Of a stretch of DNA of 64,000 bases, positions 17,315-26,216 are shown piece by piece. The notes beneath the pieces were generated by a model that had not been told where the DNA came from, did not search any database, and saw only the letters and a program-made list of their open reading frames with translations. The stretch spans positions 248,001 through 312,000 of the forward strand of contig NZ_JACJOG010000053.1 in the NCBI RefSeq assembly GCF_014695375.1. Reading direction: 5' to 3'. The position numbers were made by a program, and so were the translations under genes. Source of the DNA: Coleofasciculus sp. FACHB-T130 (GTDB lineage Bacteria > Cyanobacteriota > Cyanobacteriia > Cyanobacteriales > FACHB-T130). Within the stretch, counting starts at the first letter, position 1, and the number at the start of each line of letters is the position of its first letter.

Positions 17315-18183
17315 GTTCCCACCTGTCCCCGTTTGCTAAAGCTTGAGAAAAGCAATTTTCTGTAGGGCAGCAACCAATAAATAGGCCATAAAATTCCAGC
17401 ATGGCGCTGAGCAAATAACTTCCTTTCTTGAAATGTAAAATTTTTAGGTTGTTCTGCCTTTTGCCATCGTTCGCGAATCGGCAAATTAGAATCCATCCAG
17501 TTTGCGTACAGAGGGTTTCCGGAACAGGTTCCGATGTAGCCTGGAGCTAGCCAAACCGTATATCCTTTTCGTCTCGCGCGTAACCCATAATCGAAGTCTC
17601 CCGCATAATGCTTAAAGTCAGGATCTAAGTTTCCGATTGCTTGGAATATCTCTTTAGGAATCAATACACAATTTCCATGCATGGTGTCACATCGTATAGC
17701 TTTTTGGCTCGGTTCTAGCCAGCGAAATTTGAAGGGATGCCACCACGTACTTTTCACAACGCCGCCATAAGAAACCGTATTCGTCTCCGGATCGCAAGTC
17801 GCCCCGGTTACAATGGCTGCTGCATTTCCTTGCGAGGCTAAAAAATGAGAGGTTGTCAGCAAATTACTTAAAGCTTCTGGGTAAATTAGCGTGTCATCAT
17901 TCAGCCAGAGATGATAATCATGAGGGTGCTTAATGGCTTCAGAAAATGCCACTCGCATTCCTCCATTCCAGAATAAATTTCCATCTCCCTGGATAATCTT
18001 TACTTGAGGATAATGTTGGTTGACGGCTGCTGCTGTACCGTCAGTACTGCCGTCATCTACAAGATAGACCCAAAGATTAACGTTAGTTGGGAGTACCTGG
18101 TTGAAAAGTGCCTCTAGACTTGCTAAAGTCTTTTGCTTGCGGTTATAGCAAGTGATAAGAACAGCTATGCTAGTATTTTCCAT
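17311..18183 (-). CDS. Glycosyltransferase family 2 (rhamnosyltransferase-like)
   Basis: GT-A fold inverting glycosyltransferase of 290 residues. The N-terminus VLITCYNRKQKTLASLEALF and the VDDGSTDGT motif bind the nucleotide; LWLNDDTLI at about residue 92 holds the DxD-like metal site. The C-terminal HYAGDFDYGLRARRKGY corresponds to the acceptor/catalytic base region of the rhamnosyltransferase-like GT2 group. No membrane helix is present, so it is a cytosolic or peripheral enzyme. It is the first gene of a two-gene overlap with the GT4 gene; about 250 bp of AT-rich DNA upstream separates it from a divergent methyltransferase gene. Confidence 0.88.
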   Translation of the reverse strand: MENTSIAVLITCYNRKQKTLASLEALFNQVLPTNVNLWVYLVDDGSTDGTAAAVNQHYPQVKIIQGDGNLFWNGGMRVAFSEAIKHPHDYHLWLNDDTLIYPEALSNLLTTSHFLASQGNAAAIVTGATCDPETNTVSYGGVVKSTWWHPFKFRWLEPSQKAIRCDTMHGNCVLIPKEIFQAIGNLDPDFKHYAGDFDYGLRARRKGYTVWLAPGYIGTCSGNPLYANWMDSNLPIRERWQKAEQPKNFTFQERKLFAQRHAGILWPIYWLLPYRKLLFSSFSKRGQVGT

Positions 18184-18434
18184 CAGCGCCTCACATTATT
18201 AAAATAAATGTTAGTTGTCATAATAGCTATATTATTCCTGAACTTGGGAATACTAAAATTAGAAGCATGAACAATGTATCAACGTAATTACTTTTTTTGG
18301 TCAACCTATATTCTACAATTTAGCAAGCCCTAAGCTTACCTTTTCTAAAATTAAAGAATATTTTCAATATTCTTGATATTGGTTTTTATTAAGCTAGTTT
18401 ATAGCGGCTTAATTCACTTTCTGAGGTTAACAAT

Positions 18435-19037
18435 ATGTCTGAGGCAATGAAATTAAATTTAGGCTCTTTCGACCGCATTTTTTCTGGCTGGATCAATACA
18501 GATATTACTCCTCATATCTGGGTTTCAAAAATCCCCTTTTTACCTGATCTCATGTATAAAGTAGGGAAGCTCGATCGAGAACGATATGACGAGCATCAAA
18601 AAGGAATTTTTCGTCAGCTTACATATCTGGATCTGACTAAAAAATTTCCCTGGTCTGATAATAGTGTTGATGCAGCATATACATCTCATGTACTTGAGCA
18701 TTTATACTTGGAAGGCGCTTTAAATTGTATCTCTGAAGTTTATCGAGTTCTGAAGCCAGGTGGAATATTTCGGGTTGCAGTTCCAGACCTCGATCAATTA
18801 ATAAAGAGCTACAATCCTAGCTGTCCTGAAGTATTTTTGACAGAATTTTTAGAAGCAACGCAGACGTTAGAAAAAAATCGCCACCACTGGCACTATAACG
18901 AAAATTCGTTGCGAAAAATTCTCTTGGATACTGGATTTCGGGAAGTGGTTAGAGGCCACTACCGAGACAGTAAAATACCAGGGATTGCAGAACGAGAAGA
19001 ACGCCCAGAATCCCTATTTATGGAATGTATTAAATAA
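18435..19037 (+). CDS. SAM-dependent methyltransferase (polysaccharide locus)
   Basis: A short class I methyltransferase of 200 residues. The start KLNLGSFDRIFSGWINTDI replaces the usual GxGxG loop, as in a compact subgroup often seen among glycosyltransferases. The FPWSDNSVDAAYTSHVLEHL segment and the following YRVLKPGGIFRVAVPDLD form the methyltransferase 11 core. It probably O-methylates a sugar or the end of a chain; the target is inferred from location only. It is the only plus-strand gene inside the minus-strand part of the locus, with its own ribosome site (TGAGG). A hairpin at 19050-19072 follows. Confidence 0.75.
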   Translation: MSEAMKLNLGSFDRIFSGWINTDITPHIWVSKIPFLPDLMYKVGKLDRERYDEHQKGIFRQLTYLDLTKKFPWSDNSVDAAYTSHVLEHLYLEGALNCISEVYRVLKPGGIFRVAVPDLDQLIKSYNPSCPEVFLTEFLEATQTLEKNRHHWHYNENSLRKILLDTGFREVVRGHYRDSKIPGIAEREERPESLFMECIK

Positions 19038-19049
19038 TAGTTGAATTAG

Positions 19050-19072
19050 TAGGGTGGGCAATGCTCACCCTA
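19050..19072. terminator. Hairpin after the methyltransferase gene (dispersed palindrome type)
   Basis: Arms TAGGGTGGGC and GCTCACCCTA pair over ten bases with one mismatch around a three-base loop, 13 bp past the stop, and are followed by AAAATTTTA. It could end the plus-strand transcript and also that of the convergent minus-strand gene ending at 19084. The GGGTGGGCA...GCTCACCC palindrome is a widespread dispersed element in cyanobacteria. Confidence 0.6.
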
Positions 19073-19083
19073 AAATTTTATGT

Positions 19084-20574
19084 TTATGGAACATAAGTGG
19101 AGGGGAAAAGAGGGATAAGATGATACAGACCCATATAAGTCTGAAAACCCGTGTTTAAACCTACATAGTATGAAGGAATAATAATATTTACAATGACCAG
19201 ATAAAATAATATAAAATGCCCCGTAAAGACTTTTTCTTCCCGGATCAGGATAGCAAAAGCGATTAACATTCCAAAAAAACCATAGCCTACATTTCTGCTA
19301 GTATCCACAATCAAAAACATTGTAGAAATAGGGAATGCAATTATACTAGCGATCGCACTTACCAAAAGTGTCTCGCCCTGACGCCAAAGTATCCACAAGA
19401 TATACAGGATAATAATCCACAATAGCTTGTAGGAGAAAAAGAACCCTGCTAACCCCAACATTGGATTTTCAGCTAAGTACTGCAATGCCGTCTTATTCTC
19501 CAGTATCAAGTGTGCCTTTACTGGACTATCCAGAGAAAATCCACTGCCAGCAAACCAAATAAAACAATAAATGGGGACTAAGGATAAAGCGGTTAATACT
19601 TCTCTTCTGGGAAAACAGAAAATAACAATTGGGATAAAGACAAAAGCACTGGCTTCATGTGTGGCTAAGGCAAAAGCAAGGGTTGCGAGTCTTCCCTGCC
19701 GAGTCATAGGGATACAAGCTGGAAGTAATAGCAGGCTAAAAAATAACTGATCGACATAGCCCGGAAATTGACAATTAAAAATTAAATAACTACTGGTTGC
19801 AATTGAAAGGTAATATAAACCAAGTTTTTGATAATTTATCGATTTGGATTCAATTTCTTGTTGCCCCTCATCAGTCTCCTTTGAACCGAAGATTTTGGAC
19901 TCGATAAAGGTTAAAGTCAAGAAGATTAAAAGATAGGTACAAGCCAGAGAAAAAATGTAATATAGGAATGGTCCACTCATATGGATAAAGTTAGCGATCG
20001 CTAGCATAAACAAGCGTCGATAATACCAGTCAGCATTTTGACTAAAAGGCTCTAAACTCCTAATGGCATACTCTAAACCCATCACCCCTGGACCTAAAGG
20101 ATAGCGAAAAGGGACGATGAGTAAAGATATAATTGCAAAGATGGTTAGAGACGCGATCGCTCTTCTTTTAAACCCAAACTGAAATAGTGAATGGCGCGGC
20201 TTAATAACCGATATTAAAATTGGGTATGCAATAACTAAAGTTGCGATAAAAAAGAGAAATCCTTTGATAGGGATTATGCCGTAATTAGTAGTAATCTCAG
20301 CTAGTTGCTGCGGAGCAGTTTTGGCTAGGATTTCTGGAGAAATTACCCCTTGGCTGAAACGACTTTCGATTGCTTGAACAGTTGTAGAAACCCAATCTTG
20401 AGGCAGGCGATTGAAAATTGCTTGAAACGCCATGATTATCCTATTCTTCGGCGCATTCGCTACTGCATACAAAGTAGCTACAGCTATCCAGAAAAAGGCT
20501 GGAGGAATAACATTCTTTTCTTTGAGCGTATCAAAGAGTACGTAATGTAAGTATTTCTCTGAGCGTTTCAACAT
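19084..20574 (-). CDS. Polytopic membrane protein of unknown function in polysaccharide locus
   Basis: The 496-residue protein has about eleven hydrophobic helices (for example FFWIAVATLYAVANAP, YLLIFLTLTFIE, LTALSLVPIYCFIWFAGSG) and a hydrophilic, Glu/Lys-rich loop around residues 235-250. There is a 70-residue periplasmic-looking stretch after the first helix (FQAIFNRLPQDWVSTTVQAIESRFSQ region). I do not recognise a family motif. Its size and position fit a polysaccharide polymerase or a lipid-linked-sugar glycosyltransferase of the GT-C type, but no diagnostic residues support either. It is co-oriented with the GT4 gene upstream, 30 bp away. Confidence 0.6.
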   Translation of the reverse strand: MLKRSEKYLHYVLFDTLKEKNVIPPAFFWIAVATLYAVANAPKNRIIMAFQAIFNRLPQDWVSTTVQAIESRFSQGVISPEILAKTAPQQLAEITTNYGIIPIKGFLFFIATLVIAYPILISVIKPRHSLFQFGFKRRAIASLTIFAIISLLIVPFRYPLGPGVMGLEYAIRSLEPFSQNADWYYRRLFMLAIANFIHMSGPFLYYIFSLACTYLLIFLTLTFIESKIFGSKETDEGQQEIESKSINYQKLGLYYLSIATSSYLIFNCQFPGYVDQLFFSLLLLPACIPMTRQGRLATLAFALATHEASAFVFIPIVIFCFPRREVLTALSLVPIYCFIWFAGSGFSLDSPVKAHLILENKTALQYLAENPMLGLAGFFFSYKLLWIIILYILWILWRQGETLLVSAIASIIAFPISTMFLIVDTSRNVGYGFFGMLIAFAILIREEKVFTGHFILFYLVIVNIIIPSYYVGLNTGFQTYMGLYHLIPLFPSTYVP

Positions 20575-20604
20575 CTAAAAAATCCCTAGATAAAATTTTG
20601 TTGG

Positions 20605-21768
20605 TTATACAACACTGCGTACTATCTCTAAAAAACGCCTACCGTATCCTTTGATTTGTTCAACATTATCCTGTTTAGCTAAACTTTCTTTTTCTACATC
20701 TGGTCCTGGTGTTAATGTAGTGAAACTTTTATCAATCAGTGCTGCTAGTTGTTCCGCATTACTACGCTCAAAAAAGTAAGAATCAGGAGGATTCTGCTCC
20801 AGGTGAACAGGAAAGTCAGAAAGTAACATGGGTTTACCAAGAGAACGTGCGTCCTCTACAACCGTACTCCAACCTTCAAATAAAGAAGGCTGAATTACAG
20901 CTAAAGACCTCCTCATGAGCTGAATTTGGTCTACACGAGGAATTAATCCTAAAAGACGTACTTGTTCGCTAATTCCTAATTCCTCAATTCTTGTTAAGAG
21001 GTAATTGTAATAATCAGGATTACGATAATCAGTAGCACTTCCAGTACAAACAACGGTAGGTGTAAGCCCCTGTTGTTTCAGTAGCCCCAAAGCTTCAATT
21101 ACCACAGCATGATCTTTATGTTTCCAAAATTGATTGCTGATCAGGAAAAATTTATCTGGAAGTTGATAACTTTCTTGCGTTAGTTTGGGATCTAACTCAA
21201 ACCATTCAGGTGCGGGACAGCTTACAAAATTCATTACAACACTTCGAGAAGCTGCTTCCGGATAAAGATGTTTAAAGTCTTCTTGTGCCATATTGCTACT
21301 GAGGACAATAATAGGAGCAGCGTGAGCAATTTGTTGCTGATCTCGATTACGTTGAGCGATTTCTTCCGGAGAGAAAAGGTTGGGTAAGTGATAGTGTTGA
21401 AAGTCAGGAATCCAACCTCCCCACTGATAAGGTGAGCGGGTTCCTGCTATCGCCGGGTAAAGAAAATTTATTTTTTGAGGATTTAGTAGTTCCAGAGGAA
21501 TGAAAGAGATACGCTCAGCTAAAAAATTACACATTTTTAGATAGGCACGCTGCCACTTGGAAGTAGCATAAATTTGGTTAACGTAACCCCGGGCTGGTTC
21601 TATTAAATTTATATCTTTATCGTGAACAGCGATTGTTAGCTTGATATTCGCTTTTTCTGTTTCTGGTAAAGTAGCGATCGCGCGGGCTAAATTCTGAATA
21701 TATAGCACGCCCCCTAGCCAGCCAGAGCCACCCACCATGTTGAGACAAATATGTAAATTTTTTACCAT
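20605..21768 (-). CDS. Glycosyltransferase family 4
   Basis: GT-B glycosyltransferase of 387 residues. The N-terminus HICLNMVGGSGWLGGVLYIQ carries the acceptor-domain glycine loop. The donor half has FFLISNQFWKHKDHAVVIEAL at about 205, and QPSLFEGWSTVVEDARSLGKP at about 292 with the E-x7-E motif. The ATG overlaps the stop of the epimerase gene (seven-base overlap), so the two are translationally coupled. Adjacent genes suggest that it uses a sugar produced or modified by that epimerase. Confidence 0.88.
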   Translation of the reverse strand: MVKNLHICLNMVGGSGWLGGVLYIQNLARAIATLPETEKANIKLTIAVHDKDINLIEPARGYVNQIYATSKWQRAYLKMCNFLAERISFIPLELLNPQKINFLYPAIAGTRSPYQWGGWIPDFQHYHLPNLFSPEEIAQRNRDQQQIAHAAPIIVLSSNMAQEDFKHLYPEAASRSVVMNFVSCPAPEWFELDPKLTQESYQLPDKFFLISNQFWKHKDHAVVIEALGLLKQQGLTPTVVCTGSATDYRNPDYYNYLLTRIEELGISEQVRLLGLIPRVDQIQLMRRSLAVIQPSLFEGWSTVVEDARSLGKPMLLSDFPVHLEQNPPDSYFFERSNAEQLAALIDKSFTTLTPGPDVEKESLAKQDNVEQIKGYGRRFLEIVRSVV

Positions 21769-22685
21769 CCTAAAATCTCAGCTCGACACCATTGAACATA
21801 GACGTTTACACCCCTTTCTATCGTTACTTCAGGGGTAAATCCAATATGGGCAAGTTTGCTCATATCGGCTTGCCAGTTTATCGGAGTTCCGACAGGAGTA
21901 CTATTATCAAATTCAACTGGAATATCTTCCCCTAGTTTGGTTAACACTAATGCTGCTAATTCTTTGATTGTTGTTTCGATACCATTCGCAAGATTATAAA
22001 CCTCGGCTTTAAAATTAGCTTTTTCAACAAGAATATGAAGTGCCCTTGCTACGTCTCTACCATGAATAAAATCACGGCTTTCGTTGCCAGTACCTCGTAA
22101 CTTCAGCGTGGAGTGTGTCAACGCTTTTTGGCACATATCCCAAAGAACTTGTCGCCTCAGTCCTGGGCCATAACCCGAAAAAATACGTACTATAGCAGTG
22201 GGTAAGTTATAAACTTGAAAAAACTCAGCGCAAAGTTGCTCAGACATCAGCTTATGAAAGCCATAGGGAGAAATTGGCTTCAAGCTTTGATTTTCCCGAA
22301 TGGGTAAGGCTTCGGGATTTCCGTAGACAGCAGCACTAGAAAGATAAATTAAACGACAGTTCGGAGCATATAGACGTAATGTATCTAAAAGGTTGAAAGT
22401 GACGGCGACACTGTTGCTGAAATCTGCTGAAGGGTCGCTAATTGAAAGCTCTACTGAGGCTCTTCCAGCACAGTGAATACAAACTTCCGGTTGCAACTCT
22501 TGAACAATTTTTGCTAGCTCGGTAGAAGGCAAATTTAATTGTTCATAGCGAAACAAATCTTGTCTAGGCGCATTTTCTGGAGGACGATTTCCCACCCCTA
22601 TAACGCTCCATCCATTTTCTGTAAACTGACGAGCAACATATCGTCCAATAAACCCTGTTACACCTGTAATTAGAACAGTTTTCAT
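21762..22685 (-). CDS. NAD-dependent epimerase/dehydratase (extended SDR)
   Basis: Nucleotide-sugar modifying enzyme of 307 residues. GVTGFIGRY at about residue 7 is the Rossmann GxxGxxG loop, LSSAAVYG supplies the catalytic Ser, and the YGFHK segment near residue 151 is the catalytic YxxxK motif. The C-terminal half binds the sugar nucleotide (FHGYG-type substituted by IFSGYGPGLR). This resembles UDP-glucose 4-epimerases and GDP- or dTDP-sugar reductases; the exact substrate is not evident. It lies in the middle of the polysaccharide locus and overlaps the downstream GT4 gene. Confidence 0.9.
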   Translation of the reverse strand: MKTVLITGVTGFIGRYVARQFTENGWSVIGVGNRPPENAPRQDLFRYEQLNLPSTELAKIVQELQPEVCIHCAGRASVELSISDPSADFSNSVAVTFNLLDTLRLYAPNCRLIYLSSAAVYGNPEALPIRENQSLKPISPYGFHKLMSEQLCAEFFQVYNLPTAIVRIFSGYGPGLRRQVLWDMCQKALTHSTLKLRGTGNESRDFIHGRDVARALHILVEKANFKAEVYNLANGIETTIKELAALVLTKLGEDIPVEFDNSTPVGTPINWQADMSKLAHIGFTPEVTIERGVNVYVQWCRAEILGW

Positions 22686-22741
22686 ATAAAGATTTTTGAT
22701 TTGTTTGTAAAATTATCTATTTATCTCATCTCTCTACTTTG

Positions 22742-23473
22742 TCAGTCTAAATCTCCGAACAATTTGCTAACGGCGATTGTTGGCATTCTAGTAGCGGGAA
22801 AATCTTTTTTTAATATTGCTAAATATTCATCTTCACCAGGAAGATATTGATCGCAATCTTCAGAATAATCTTTAGCTCTTACCCACTCTTGCGATCGCAT
22901 ATCAAATCTTTTAATGATTCGACATGGATTTCCTACCACCACGCTGAATGGAGGAATATTACAATTTACTACGGTGCAAGCCCCAATGACTGAGCCGTAT
23001 CCTACTTGGACGCCTTTCAAAATAGTCACGTCTACACCTAGCCAGCAATTTGTGCCGATGTCTATTACTCCATCAGTAGTTGTTAAAGCAGTGTGATAAG
23101 GAATAAATGGGGAAGTGTATTCGTGCCCACTTCCTAACAGTTTACAGTCATTACCAATTAAACTGTAGTCACCGACTTTTATTAAAGCTCCAGCACTATA
23201 AAAGTTTCTGCGACCGATAAAACAGTTATCACCAACAATGACAGAAATTTTTTCTTTTTCTCGTTTGTTAATGACAATTACTGTTTCCGAACCGATAACT
23301 GAATTTTGACCAATTTTTACATTACCCCACCCTAGTACATGAACCGATGGATCGATATAAGAGTTTTTACCTACATTTTGCCTTTTACTAAAATGGGCTT
23401 TTAAGTTACCTCCTAGCCATTTAATCCTGTCTATTTGAGCGTCTGTTAGTTTAGATACTATAAAGCGCTTCAT
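22742..23473 (-). CDS. Hexapeptide-repeat acyltransferase (left-handed beta helix)
   Basis: Member of the LbH/WbbJ acyltransferase group, 243 residues. Imperfect hexapeptide repeats run from about 45 to 190 (VKIGQNSVIGSETVIV, IGNDCKLLGSGHEYTSP, IGTNCWLGVDVTILKGVQVGYGSVIGACTVV). The catalytic His is probably in SGHEYTSP. It probably O-acetylates a sugar of the polysaccharide, by analogy with the family. A second, related LbH gene lies six bases upstream on the same strand. Confidence 0.85.
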   Translation of the reverse strand: MKRFIVSKLTDAQIDRIKWLGGNLKAHFSKRQNVGKNSYIDPSVHVLGWGNVKIGQNSVIGSETVIVINKREKEKISVIVGDNCFIGRRNFYSAGALIKVGDYSLIGNDCKLLGSGHEYTSPFIPYHTALTTTDGVIDIGTNCWLGVDVTILKGVQVGYGSVIGACTVVNCNIPPFSVVVGNPCRIIKRFDMRSQEWVRAKDYSEDCDQYLPGEDEYLAILKKDFPATRMPTIAVSKLFGDLD

Positions 23474-23479
23474 TGATTT

Positions 23480-24097
23480 TTACCCGCGATCGCTTACTAC
23501 TTCTTTGCTATTTAAAATCTTCCGTTCACCTTCAGGAACTTTGCCAATAATCTGGGCTGGATTCCCCGCAACAATCGTCCAAGCAGGGACATCTTTAGTA
23601 ACGACTGAGCCAGCACCGATAATTGAGCATTTTCCAATCGTCACCCCTCTTAAAATAATTGAGTTACAAGCAATCCAAACATCCTCTTCAATAATGACTG
23701 GTTTTCCATTTAGGTTTAAGTCTTTAGGAAAACCTTTTTGGATAATGTGAACAAATTGTTGATGACGCGCTACCGGAGCGAGTGGATGAGTTTGATTGTC
23801 GAATATATTTACATTATGAGCAATAATTGTTCTATCTTTTATTTCAATTAAAGTGTCTGACCAAATTCTAGAGCCTTGGGCTAAATAACAGAAATTGCCT
23901 ATTTTTATTTTTCCTCCGGGAAAAGTCATTAATTGACCTTCAATGTGAGTATTTTCGCCCAGAATAATACTATTTTTATTGCGATCGTGGCTTATCAGTG
24001 AATTGTGGTCTAAAACACTTGAATTCTTGCCAATTACACACTTTTTTTTGGTTAAGTTAGCATTGATTTTAGATTTAATTTTGGAGAAAGGGTTCAT
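23480..24097 (-). CDS. Hexapeptide-repeat acyltransferase (left-handed beta helix)
   Basis: A 205-residue LbH protein. Repeats run from about residue 30 to 185; the family end motif GAGSVVTKDVPAWTIVAGNP is clear, and IFDNQTHPLAP carries the His proposed to be catalytic. It is typical of polysaccharide O-acetyltransferases such as the maltose/galactoside acetyltransferase group. With the adjacent LbH gene it would add acetyl groups at two positions or to two sugars, which is inference. The stop is six bases from the next start. Confidence 0.87.
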   Translation of the reverse strand: MNPFSKIKSKINANLTKKKCVIGKNSSVLDHNSLISHDRNKNSIILGENTHIEGQLMTFPGGKIKIGNFCYLAQGSRIWSDTLIEIKDRTIIAHNVNIFDNQTHPLAPVARHQQFVHIIQKGFPKDLNLNGKPVIIEEDVWIACNSIILRGVTIGKCSIIGAGSVVTKDVPAWTIVAGNPAQIIGKVPEGERKILNSKEVVSDRG

Positions 24098-24111
24098 CTA
24101 GTAATTACTCC

Positions 24112-25020
24112 TTAAACAAAACTTTTTTGGAATTTATTTTTAATTTTAGTAAACAGGCTTCTATTGTCAAAAAAGTTTTCTTGAAACAAGGAGTCCGCTT
24201 CTACATCCCGAATCATAAAAGGAGGGTGTTTTAAAGGAAAGCTAATTTCTTGTATTCCCATTTTACCTAATGGATTTTCAGTAGAAAAAGTGTGAGTTGC
24301 ATTAGCTCCGAAACCAATATTTGTAATCAAATTAACTTCAGGCACTATCTTTAATCCATGTTGAAGCCAACAAGCTAGCAGCCATTGATAATCCCAGCAG
24401 GATCGATTTTTGTTTTGGTAGACATCCTGAAATATTTTTTGCCAAAACAAATAATATTTTGGTACTCTTAAGTAATTTTCTAGGAACCGATTCTCTAAAA
24501 TTTCAGGCCATTGCTTAATGTCGTAATCAAAATATTTCCAGGCTCTGCGCCAAGATGCCCAACCCCAATTTCCACCAAAACAAGAAAAATAATAACTTTG
24601 TCCAGGTAACTTCCGTTCGCCTAAAAGATTGGTTCCGGCGATACTCATTACCCTTTCATCATCGCGATATTTTTCTAATAACTCCTCGCAAAACTGAAAG
24701 AAAGTTGGGTGAGGTAAACAATCATCCTCGAAAAGGATGGCTTCTTCTACTTGTTCAAATATCCAATTAATACCTGTCGCTGGACGTAAACCGCAGCCTA
24801 AATTTACATCTGAATAATTTTTTAGAATTTCGCAATCCCAATCTACAGTGTCAATAATTGCACGAGCAGCAGCGCACTTTTCTGCTTCACCTGGTTGATC
24901 GCTACGAGGGCCATCAGCAACTACTAAAAGCTTCGGCGGTTTTGCCTGACGAATTACCTCAAAAACCTTGGCTGTAGTCTCAGGTCGTTTAAAGATTAAC
25001 AAAGCAACGGGAGTTTTCAT
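24112..25020 (-). CDS. Glycosyltransferase (GT2-like, sugar transferase)
   Basis: A 302-residue enzyme of the hypothetical GT-A group that starts PVALLIFKRPETTAKVFEVI and continues with KLLVVADGPR. The acidic DxD-like site EDDCLPHPTFFQFCEELLEKY is at about residue 96 and the GNWGWASWRRAWKYFD segment at about 151. These segments recur in cyanobacterial and proteobacterial glycosyltransferases of surface loci. I chose the ATG at 25020, two bases past the stop of the upstream gene; a GTG at 25026 would overlap it. The acceptor is unknown. Confidence 0.8.
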   Translation of the reverse strand: MKTPVALLIFKRPETTAKVFEVIRQAKPPKLLVVADGPRSDQPGEAEKCAAARAIIDTVDWDCEILKNYSDVNLGCGLRPATGINWIFEQVEEAILFEDDCLPHPTFFQFCEELLEKYRDDERVMSIAGTNLLGERKLPGQSYYFSCFGGNWGWASWRRAWKYFDYDIKQWPEILENRFLENYLRVPKYYLFWQKIFQDVYQNKNRSCWDYQWLLACWLQHGLKIVPEVNLITNIGFGANATHTFSTENPLGKMGIQEISFPLKHPPFMIRDVEADSLFQENFFDNRSLFTKIKNKFQKSFV

Positions 25021-25022
25021 GG

Positions 25023-26216
25023 TCACTTATCAGCAGTCATATTCTGTTTATATTCGGAGTAATGTAGGAGCATACTGGAAGCGATCGCTCCTATTTCATC
25101 TAAAGGAGTCTGAAGCGAAACATAGCGATATCGAAAAGCAGCCAATCGAGGCTCTGTCTCTTGATAGAGGATATCTTGCGCCACGTTTCCCCACCGATCC
25201 TCTGGCATCAGATCGAGAGTCATGCCAGCATGACCAGAAGGTAACAGCATATTAGAACCATGTACACCAATGACCAAGCGGCTTTGGGAATAAACTTGGC
25301 ACATTTGCCTCTCAGTGTCTGAATTAAACTTGTTTACCCGCAAATCTTCAATCCAGTCGGGAAACTGAGTTTTCCTCCCCAAACCAGCGATCGCAAACTT
25401 TGCTAAAGGAACTTTAGAGCGAATCTTTAAAAATAGTTTTTGCACCCTTTCATTCTGAAGCTTGAGGGCAATATCAACCATCTTTAATTTCCTCAAAGTT
25501 TTGAAGAGAAGCGGATTACACCAAATCCGATCGTCGCGCCAAATAAAGGTTATTTGGTTTGAATCTTTATCAAAGCTATGAGTGGGAACCCGCGTAAATT
25601 TACTAATATCAAACTGACTCGGATGAGAATATGCCTTACTTACGTAAATTTTATCAAAACGCTTGGATTCCTCAGAGATAAATTGGTCAAACTTCGGATA
25701 GTAGCATTGCCCTTGCTGTAAAGGGATATTTACCGTCCAAATTTCTGTAACGCCCTCTGGAACCATCCATCTCAAGAACTTTGGGACGATGACAATTAAG
25801 CCGCAATCTGGGTAATTATTTAAATATCTTTGGACATTAAGCAGCTTTAACAAACTATGCCCATAAAGATAATCAATACAGTTTAAGATAATGACACGTT
25901 GATGCTGCTTAAAAACCTCCTTAGATATCGCAATCTCTTCAGATTGGGGGTTTTGCAGAGAGTAAAGAAGTTTTTCACCTAACCAATACTTACAGGATTC
26001 ATTTCCAAAAACGTCGCTTTTTGCTAAATCAATTTGATAAGGAAAAGTGACAGCATGACCAACTTCTAAATCTTCAATAATTTCTATATTACAGGAGTCG
26101 CACTTAGATTTTACGCAAATATGCATTCCCTGCCAAAGAATACCTTGAGGCTTCAGCAGTGTACCGCTGTGGGGACAGGTGGATTTGTGCTGAATGCTTG
26201 GTTTTATTTCAATCAT
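25023..26216 (-). CDS. GT61/DUF563-like glycosyltransferase with N-terminal Cys-rich segment (tentative)
   Basis: The 397-residue protein is weakly conserved. Near residues 330-355 it has VIGVHGSNMLLPSGHAGM and then LDLMPEDRWGN, resembling the GxHGAxxxN/LP signature of GT61-type capsule glycosyltransferases. The N-terminus (residues about 10-50) has five Cys in CPHSG, HICVKSKC and CDSCN, a spacing that resembles a zinc ribbon. The middle has alternating strands and helices typical of a GT-B enzyme but no E-x7-E motif. It overlaps the upstream flippase gene by four bases (ATGA) and precedes the GT2-like gene, so it belongs to the same operon. The specific role is unproven. Confidence 0.55.
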   Translation of the reverse strand: MIEIKPSIQHKSTCPHSGTLLKPQGILWQGMHICVKSKCDSCNIEIIEDLEVGHAVTFPYQIDLAKSDVFGNESCKYWLGEKLLYSLQNPQSEEIAISKEVFKQHQRVIILNCIDYLYGHSLLKLLNVQRYLNNYPDCGLIVIVPKFLRWMVPEGVTEIWTVNIPLQQGQCYYPKFDQFISEESKRFDKIYVSKAYSHPSQFDISKFTRVPTHSFDKDSNQITFIWRDDRIWCNPLLFKTLRKLKMVDIALKLQNERVQKLFLKIRSKVPLAKFAIAGLGRKTQFPDWIEDLRVNKFNSDTERQMCQVYSQSRLVIGVHGSNMLLPSGHAGMTLDLMPEDRWGNVAQDILYQETEPRLAAFRYRYVSLQTPLDEIGAIASSMLLHYSEYKQNMTADK

